This document shows, piece after piece, positions 13,231 to 13,907 of a DNA stretch of 13,907 bases (positions within the stretch are counted from its first letter, which is position 1; every line of letters starts with the position of its first letter). The notes below the pieces were generated by a model. That model did not search any database, was not told where the DNA came from, and saw only the letters and a list, made by a program, of their open reading frames with translations. Origin of the DNA: Muribaculaceae bacterium (GTDB taxonomy: Bacteria > Bacteroidota > Bacteroidia > Bacteroidales > Muribaculaceae); the NCBI GenBank assembly GCA_024400895.1, contig JAKSMA010000032.1, positions 1-13,907 of the forward strand, written 5' to 3'. The translations under genes and the position numbers were made by a program.

Positions 13231-13860
13231 CTAATTGTTGATGGCTTCGAATCTGTCTTTGTCCCATTTGAGGCGGAACACCACTTTTGCTGGGTTTACG
13301 CTCGACACGGTAATCAGGCCGTCTTTGAGCACTGCTTTCATCTTGCCTTTTTTCACTTCTCCAAGTGTTTCTTCAAATGAGAAATATCCGTTGATTTCGC
13401 TGCATGGGAATGCCACGACCATCGACATTTGGTTGAAACCGTCATTCTTGCTGCAGGCAGCAATCACGATTTCGTCGTGGCCGTCTTTGTTGAAGTCGTA
13501 GTAGCCGAGGATGTAGTCGTTGTAGAGAAACAGGCTGTCGGCATCGCCCTTGAAGCCATCGGCGCCAAGTTGGGCTGCAGTGCCAAGGGTGGTTACGGAG
13601 TTGTTGTTGTCATTTGGCTTGCTCATCTCGAGGGTGACACCGCCAAAAAAGTCGTCGTAATAAACTTTTGTTTTGTTGTAGGTGCCTGTGCCGTCGTGAA
13701 AGTCGATGGTCACGCCTTCATCGTTCATCAAATCTCTGATGTTAAGCACCATTGGGTTCTTCAAACCTTGCAAAAACAGGTCGGATTGCGCATTGGCAGG
13801 GGTTGCAAATCCTGCGAGGATGGCAACCATAAGGCTTAACGAAAGAATTGTCTTCTTCAT
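13231..13860 (-). CDS. Secreted protein of unknown function with one FG-GAP/EF-hand-like motif
   Basis: The 209-aa product starts with a clear Sec signal peptide (cleavage likely after PANA, residue 24). The mature part is beta-rich. The only recognisable element is YYDFNKDGHDEIVIAA (120-135), where Asp122, Asn124, Asp126 and Asp129/Glu130 match the calcium-binding loop of FG-GAP/VCBS-type repeats, with the usual hydrophobic strand after it. A single repeat does not make a propeller, so this may be a small calcium-stabilised periplasmic or secreted domain. No lipobox and no C-terminal sorting signal are seen. It converges on the C69 dipeptidase gene. Its promoter region is cut by the window edge. 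Confidence 0.82.
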   Translation of the reverse strand: MKKTILSLSLMVAILAGFATPANAQSDLFLQGLKNPMVLNIRDLMNDEGVTIDFHDGTGTYNKTKVYYDDFFGGVTLEMSKPNDNNNSVTTLGTAAQLGADGFKGDADSLFLYNDYILGYYDFNKDGHDEIVIAACSKNDGFNQMSMVVAFPCSEINGYFSFEETLGEVKKGKMKAVLKDGLITVSSVNPAKVVFRLKWDKDRFEAINN

Positions 13861-13907
13861 TTCTTTTGAATTTTTTGGTTGTTAATATTCTATTCTGTTT
13901 TTTGCTT

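Overview
The window comes from a Bacteroidota genome, most likely order Bacteroidales (Prevotellaceae- or Muribaculaceae-like). Several things point there: Bacteroidota-type promoter boxes (TAnnTTTG, one with a TTTG element 20 bp upstream), starts without clear Shine-Dalgarno sequences, and families typical of the phylum (a PCMD-type secreted protein, a DUF2851 protein, a chitobiase-C-like surface protein, a C69 dipeptidase). This placement is inferred from gene content; no database search was run.

Layout. Positions 1-556 (minus) hold the N-terminal part of a secreted protein that runs off the left edge. Next is a stand-alone tRNA-Phe(GAA) with its own promoter and terminator (minus). A minus-strand operon follows (2607 to 973): small lipoprotein, aroQ (type II dehydroquinase), and an O-methyltransferase overlapping aroQ by ATGA, closed by a GC hairpin with a T run. 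Divergent to it is an M15-type peptidase lipoprotein (2801-3673, plus). Its downstream gap carries a roughly 100-bp palindromic element that looks like a miniature mobile element, then a strong terminator hairpin. Three minus-strand units follow: a PCMD-type secreted protein, a DUF2851 protein, and a two-gene cassette made of a VWA-domain protein (8483-7818) and a 439-aa acidic protein of unknown function (7730-6411), with a stable hairpin between them.

From 8706 the plus strand carries rbfA, a LolC/E-type ABC permease and a four-TM membrane protein, closely spaced and probably one operon. The 389-bp gap after them contains an iteron-like array of the 12-mer TGGYCGATAAAT in an 11/20-bp spacing pattern, and a stem-loop ahead of a secreted C69 dipeptidase (11765-13138). 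A strong terminator separates that gene from a convergent secreted protein of unknown function (13860-13231).

Most of the content is core housekeeping and envelope biology. The less explained parts are the VWA/acidic-protein pair, the phased repeat array, the miniature palindromic element, and the O-methyltransferase that lacks a usual metal-ligand aspartate. No complete transposase, phage module, CRISPR array or recognised defence system is visible.
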